Positions 60,061 through 64,000 of a stretch of DNA of 64,000 bases are shown in pieces; positions within the stretch are counted from its first letter, which is position 1, and every line of letters starts with the position of its first letter. Source of the stretch: Anodontia alba (taxonomy: Eukaryota > Mollusca > Bivalvia > Lucinida > Lucinidae); the NCBI GenBank assembly GCA_964016985.1, contig OZ024830.1, forward strand, positions 19,740,387-19,804,386, in the 5' to 3' direction. The notes below the pieces were generated by a model. The model did no database searches. It was not told the DNA's origin and saw only the letters and a list, made by a program, of their open reading frames with translations. A program made the position numbers and the translations under genes.

Positions 60061-60114
60061 CCAAAAGCACAGATTTAAATCATCCTAAAGGATGATTTAA
60101 ATCTGTGCTTTTGG
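60061..60114. repeat. Perfect 25-bp inverted repeat
   Basis: Arms 60061-60085 and 60090-60114 (start ccaaaagcacagatttaaat) pair without mismatch around a 4-base spacer. The pairing extends imperfectly outward through catgtg and tgcatg. Confidence 0.8.
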
Positions 60115-60315
60115 TGCATGTACATGTGCAAAGTATAATCCTGGCCTTTGCTCTCCATTCATACATTCTATCCTGTCCAATGATTCTGTGAGCAGACAGA
60201 GAAGGCCCTGATCAGACTGCATATGTCAGAAGACACATTTTTGCATGGCATGGCCCATATGATTATTGTCCTAAAATTTTATACACCAGTTCTTGTATAA
60301 AGAATGGCATATGCA

Positions 60316-60372
60316 AGTAGTGCAGACCCAGATCAGACTACTGTCTAGCAGTCTGATCAGCATCTGTACTGT
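60316..60372. repeat. Dispersed palindrome, agaccc-gatcag type
   Basis: The left arm agtgcagacccagatcagac and the right arm gtctgatcagcatctgtact pair with a few mismatches. Related to 21784-21828 and 27822-27866. Confidence 0.5.
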
Positions 60373-60936
60373 TTTCCACATTCTGCTGAGTATATTTTGA
60401 AACAAACACATAAAATATTATCAAAAAAAAAAAAAAAAAAGAAAAAATGGAACGGTATGTTCAAAATTTTAGGACACACTGTAAATTAAAGTAAAATTTG
60501 TAGCAGATGACATTCTAAAACTTTTAATCTGATTATATTTTTGTCAGGCCTGCTTTTAGCATATGGCGTGATATAGTGATCTGGTTTTCCATCCAAGTGT
60601 TCATTTGTCTGTTCTCTGTTTGTCCGTCAATACATCAGTATTTGCGTCAACCCTAACTTCGACCCTAATGTTCAAGTTCTTCCAGGGATTTCTTTTTTAT
60701 TTATTTTTTTTCAAGAGAAAACAAGTCTTGACATTTCATGTGAATCATCTGCCAAGACTTGTTTACTGTGAAAAGTAAAAAAAAAAGTCAAAACTGTCAT
60801 CTGCTGTAGTTGTGATTGGCACTTTAAGTGTTAATTGGGCTATTGCACAGTGCCATATAGAAATAGTAAAGGTCCTTCCCAGCCTGTGCATTTGCATAGT
60901 AGTTTATATATTTATGGCCTTCATATTTCACTTTTT

Positions 60937-61841
60937 AGCTCACCTGAGCCAAAGGCTCAAGGTGAGCTATTGAGATCACTCACCGTCCGTCGTTGTCGTC
61001 ATCCTCCGTCCGTCCGTCCGTCCGTCCGTCTGTCAGTTCACAATCTTTAAACAACATCTCCTCCTAAACTACTGATTGGATTTTGACCAAATTTCACAGG
61101 AATGATCCTTGGTTGATCCTCTTTTAAAGTTGTTCAAATGATTCCGGTCCATTGCATATCTAGGTCACAGGAGCTGAAAAGAGATTTTTTAACTAAAAAC
61201 TTAAAAAATCTTCTCGTCAGAAACCACTGGACCGATTTCAATAAAATTTTGCAGAAATGTTCCTTTGATGATCCTCTACCAAGATTGTTCAAGCCATTTG
61301 GATTTGTCAAAAAACATGGCCGCCAGGGGGCGGGGCTTATTTTCCCTATATATCTATATAGAAAACTTTAAAAATCTTCTTGTCAGAAACCACAGGACCA
61401 ATTTCAATATAATTTTGCAGAAATGTTCCTTTGGTAATCCTCTACCAAGATTGTTCAAGCTATTTGGATTCATCAAAAAACATAGCAGCCAGAGGGCGGG
61501 GCTTATTTTCCCTATATATCTGTATAGAAAACTTTAAAAATCTTCTTGTCAGAAACCACTGGACCGATTTCAATATAATTTTTCAGAAATGTTCCTTTGG
61601 TGATCCTCTACCAAGATTGTTCAAGACATATGGAATCGTCAAAAACATGGCCGCCAGGGGGCGGGGCTTATTTTCCCTTTACATCTTTATAGAAAACTTT
61701 AAAAAATCTTCTTTTCAGTAACCACTGGCCCGATTTCTATATAATTTTGCAGAAGTGTTCCTTTGGTGATCCTCTACCAAGATTGTTCAAGCCATTTGGA
61801 TTCGTTAAAAAACATGGCCGTTAGGGGGCGGGCCTTATTTT

Positions 61842-61914
<73 letters not shown>

Positions 61915-63163
61915 GATCCTCTTGTCAGAAACCACTGGACCGATTTTGGTATCACATTGCAGGAATGTTTCTTTTGTAACCCTCAACCAAGATTGTTCAA
62001 GTCGTCATGATTTGTCAAAAAAACATGGCTGCCAGGGTGTGGGGCTTAATTTTCCTATATATCTATATAGAAAACTTTAAAATAAAAATCTTCGTCAGAA
62101 ACCACTGGACTGATTTCATTATAACTTTGCAGAAATGTTTCCTTGTTGACCCTCTACAAAGATTGTTCAAGTTATCATGATTCATCAAAAAACCTGGCCG
62201 CCAGGGGGCGGGGCTTATTTTCCTTGTATATCTATATAGAAAAGTTTTAAAAATCTTCTTGTCAGAAACCAATGGACCGATTTCAGTATCACTTGGCAGG
62301 AATGTATCTTTGGTGACCCTCTACCAAGATTGTTCAACCCGTTATGATTTGTCAAAAAACATGGCCGCTAGGGTGCGGGGCATATTTTCCCTGTATATCT
62401 ATATAGAAAGCTTTAAAAATCTTCTCTTAAGAAACTGTTGGATCAAGTTTAATGTAACTTGGCAGGAATGTTGCTTTGGTGACCTTCTACCAAGATTGTT
62501 CACGCCCTCATGATACATCAAAAAACATGGCTGCCAGGGGGCGGGGCTTATTTTTCGTATATATCTGTATAGAAAACTTTAAAATTCTTCATGTCAGAAG
62601 CCACCTATCTGATTTCATTATTGATTGGCAGGAATGTTGCTTTGGTGACCCTCTACCAAGATTGTTCAAGCAATCATGATTCATCAAAAAACATGGCTGC
62701 AAGGGGTGGGGATTATTTTCCCTATATATCTAAATAGAAAACTTTAAAAATCTTCTTGTCAGAAACCACTGGACCGATTTCAATATAACTTGGCAGGAAT
62801 GTTCCTATGGTGACCCTCTACCAATTTTGTCCAAGCAGTCATGATTCGTCAAAAAACATGGCCATTATGGGGTGGGGCTTATTTTCCCTATATAGCTATA
62901 TGAAACATTTTAAAAATCTTTTTGTCAGAAACCACTGGACCGATTTCAGTATGGCAGAATTGTTCCTTCGGTGATCCTATTTCAAGATTCAGTTCAAGCC
63001 ATCATGATGCATGAAAAAAAACATGGCTGCTGCCTGCTGGGGAGCAGGGCTATAAAATTTATACAAAAATCTTAGAGCAGTGAACTTGGCTGAAACTTCA
63101 ACAGTAAGTGTGCAAAGCTGTTTGCTCAGGTGAGCGATATAGGACCATCATGGTCCTCTTGTT
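60937..63163 (+). mobile_element. Tandem-core element, about eleven units of 166 bp
   Basis: Same 5' hairpin, microsatellite, core and 3' palindrome plus CTCTTGTT as 58657-59556, but with about eleven core units. One unit carries a (TA)n expansion at 61845-61912. The open frames of 60-105 residues here are translations of the repeat. Confidence 0.8.
61845..61912. repeat. (TA)n microsatellite within a core unit
   Basis: About 34 TA units replace the 'tatatatctatatag' motif found at the same place in neighbouring core units, so it arose by expansion of that motif. Confidence 0.85.
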
Positions 63164-63306
63164 ATTGGGTTTACACCAAAACAAAATAGAAAATAAATTG
63201 TTTCTATAATAATGCTAAGTAAGGCCAACCATGATAAACTGTTTGTTTCCCCTTACCTGACCCAGTCTGTAACAAGAGGGTCAGTCGGTACAGTACTTTA
63301 TTTCAT

Positions 63307-63641
63307 ACCGGCACAGTGGCTCAGTGGTAGAGCGTCCGCTTTGTGACCGGGAGGTTGCGGGTTCGATCCCCGGCCGGGTCATACCAAAGACTTTAAAAAT
63401 GGTACTAGCTGCTCTTTCGCTTGGCGCTCAGCATTAAGAAAGTAGAGCTAGAACTGGTCAGCTCAGTGTCAGTATAATGTGACTGGGTGGAATATCATGT
63501 CAAAGTGTCTGGGGCGTGATATTTCAGTGAGGCAGCACTCTAAAAGTGAGCATTGAGCTCCCTGCCACATCCAGACACCGTCGCGATATGACTGAAAAAG
63601 GTTGAAAGCGACGTTAAGCCCAAATCAAACAAACAAACAAA
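63307..63641 (+). mobile_element. tRNA-derived SINE with mollusc-type 3' core
   Basis: The head has an A box (tggctcagtggtag) and a B box (gggttcgatcccc) at tRNA spacing. The body continues to the core 'gttgaaagcgacgttaagcc' and a CAAA-type tail. Flanks actttatttcat (63295-63306) and actttatctcat (63642-63653) form an 11/12 target-site duplication. It does not look like a functional tRNA gene because the anticodon arm pairs poorly and no 3' terminator follows the head. Confidence 0.85.
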
Positions 63642-63653
63642 ACTTTATCTCAT

Positions 63654-64000
63654 GGAAGAAAATATTCTTCTTCCATCAAAATAGTAGACTTCCTAATTCT
63701 CAGATTCTCTTTTGAAATCTTTTAAAAAGAGTTTCAATACTCAAGTTTGCTATCAAATAATATGTAAAAAAGAATATACTTAAACATTCTCCTAACTACA
63801 AATTTTAAATAAAACTGTGACAAAGAAAAAAAGATATTTTTGATTCTGAAATCATGAAAAAGCTATTCTGAGTAGGGCCAACTTTAATGGTTTGGTTTGG
63901 TAAAGGGAAACAAAATATATTTTTATTTTGGTCTAATGGGACAGATAGGCATTAGCAAACAGTGTAGATCCAAAGAAGATGCTTCAAAACATCTGATCAG
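63654..64000. other. Right flank, no gene seen
   Basis: AT-rich sequence without coding frames. The last 50 bases (gtgtagatcc...catctgatcag) look like the start of another agaccc-gatcag palindrome, cut by the window edge. Confidence 0.4.

Larger units (their letters stand above)
59557..60936. other. Spacer with perfect and imperfect palindromes
   Basis: No gene recognised. Contains the 25-bp perfect inverted repeat at 60061-60114, another agaccc-gatcag palindrome at 60316-60372, and a poly(A) run at about 60422-60439. Confidence 0.45.

Noticed and set aside
58982..62679. Family of related proteins with repeated LFSLYIYIENFKNLL-like text
   Set aside because: These are translations of the 166-bp core repeat; the identity is at DNA level and includes the microsatellite.
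63308..63380. Functional tRNA gene
   Set aside because: It is the head of a SINE with core, tail and target duplication, and the anticodon stem pairs poorly.

Overview
The window reads as non-coding, transposon-rich DNA from an invertebrate animal, most likely a marine bivalve mollusc. The reasons are: AT-rich sequence with poly(A) runs and microsatellites; non-LTR retrotransposons of the I and CR1/L2 kinds; a tRNA-headed SINE with the 3' core common in molluscs; and many tandem-core elements of the bivalve 'pearl'/Helentron-associated type. No intact host gene was recognised. The species call rests on repeat style only. No search could be run.

Layout. 790-7230 is a complete non-LTR retrotransposon (LINE copy 1) with two open ORFs, a 3' stem-loop, a TCCA tail and a 16-bp target-site duplication. 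8431-13540 is a broken single-exon gene ending in an IAP-like RING finger, split by a 2.9-kb tandem-core element (9070-11927) and followed by a decayed partial copy of its own 3' end. 14200-14306 is a foldback element. 17066-29146 is a direct tandem duplication of about 6.03 kb (units A and B). Each unit carries a long hairpin element and, on the minus strand, the last coding piece of what I infer to be a SWIM-zinc-finger transposase. LINE copy 2 (28807-35287, many frameshifts) sits in that transposase, whose DDE-end and SWIM parts continue at 35288-35925. The duplication breakpoint lies inside the LINE 5' UTR.

37299-38130 is a tandem array with a unit of about 122 bp. 40328-41340 is another tandem-core element. 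41482 to about 47600 is a minus-strand CR1/L2-like LINE whose esterase-type ORF1 is open while its ORF2 is broken. 49686-50395 is a small remnant of a third LINE. From 50.9 kb on, tandem repeats dominate: a minus-strand tandem-core element, a 145-bp satellite interrupted by a 2-kb tandem-core element, a 131-bp array, and two related tandem-core elements (58657-59556 and 60937-63163). A SINE with an imperfect target duplication lies at 63307-63641.

The parts form layers of insertion rather than a pathway: LINE into DNA transposon, then segmental duplication; tandem-core element into a gene; tandem-core element into a satellite. The most distinctive patterns are the common end structure of four tandem-core elements with at least three different cores, the nuclear-receptor-like AGGTCA half-sites repeated inside three of those cores, the unidentified RING gene, and the apparently intact LINE copy 1.
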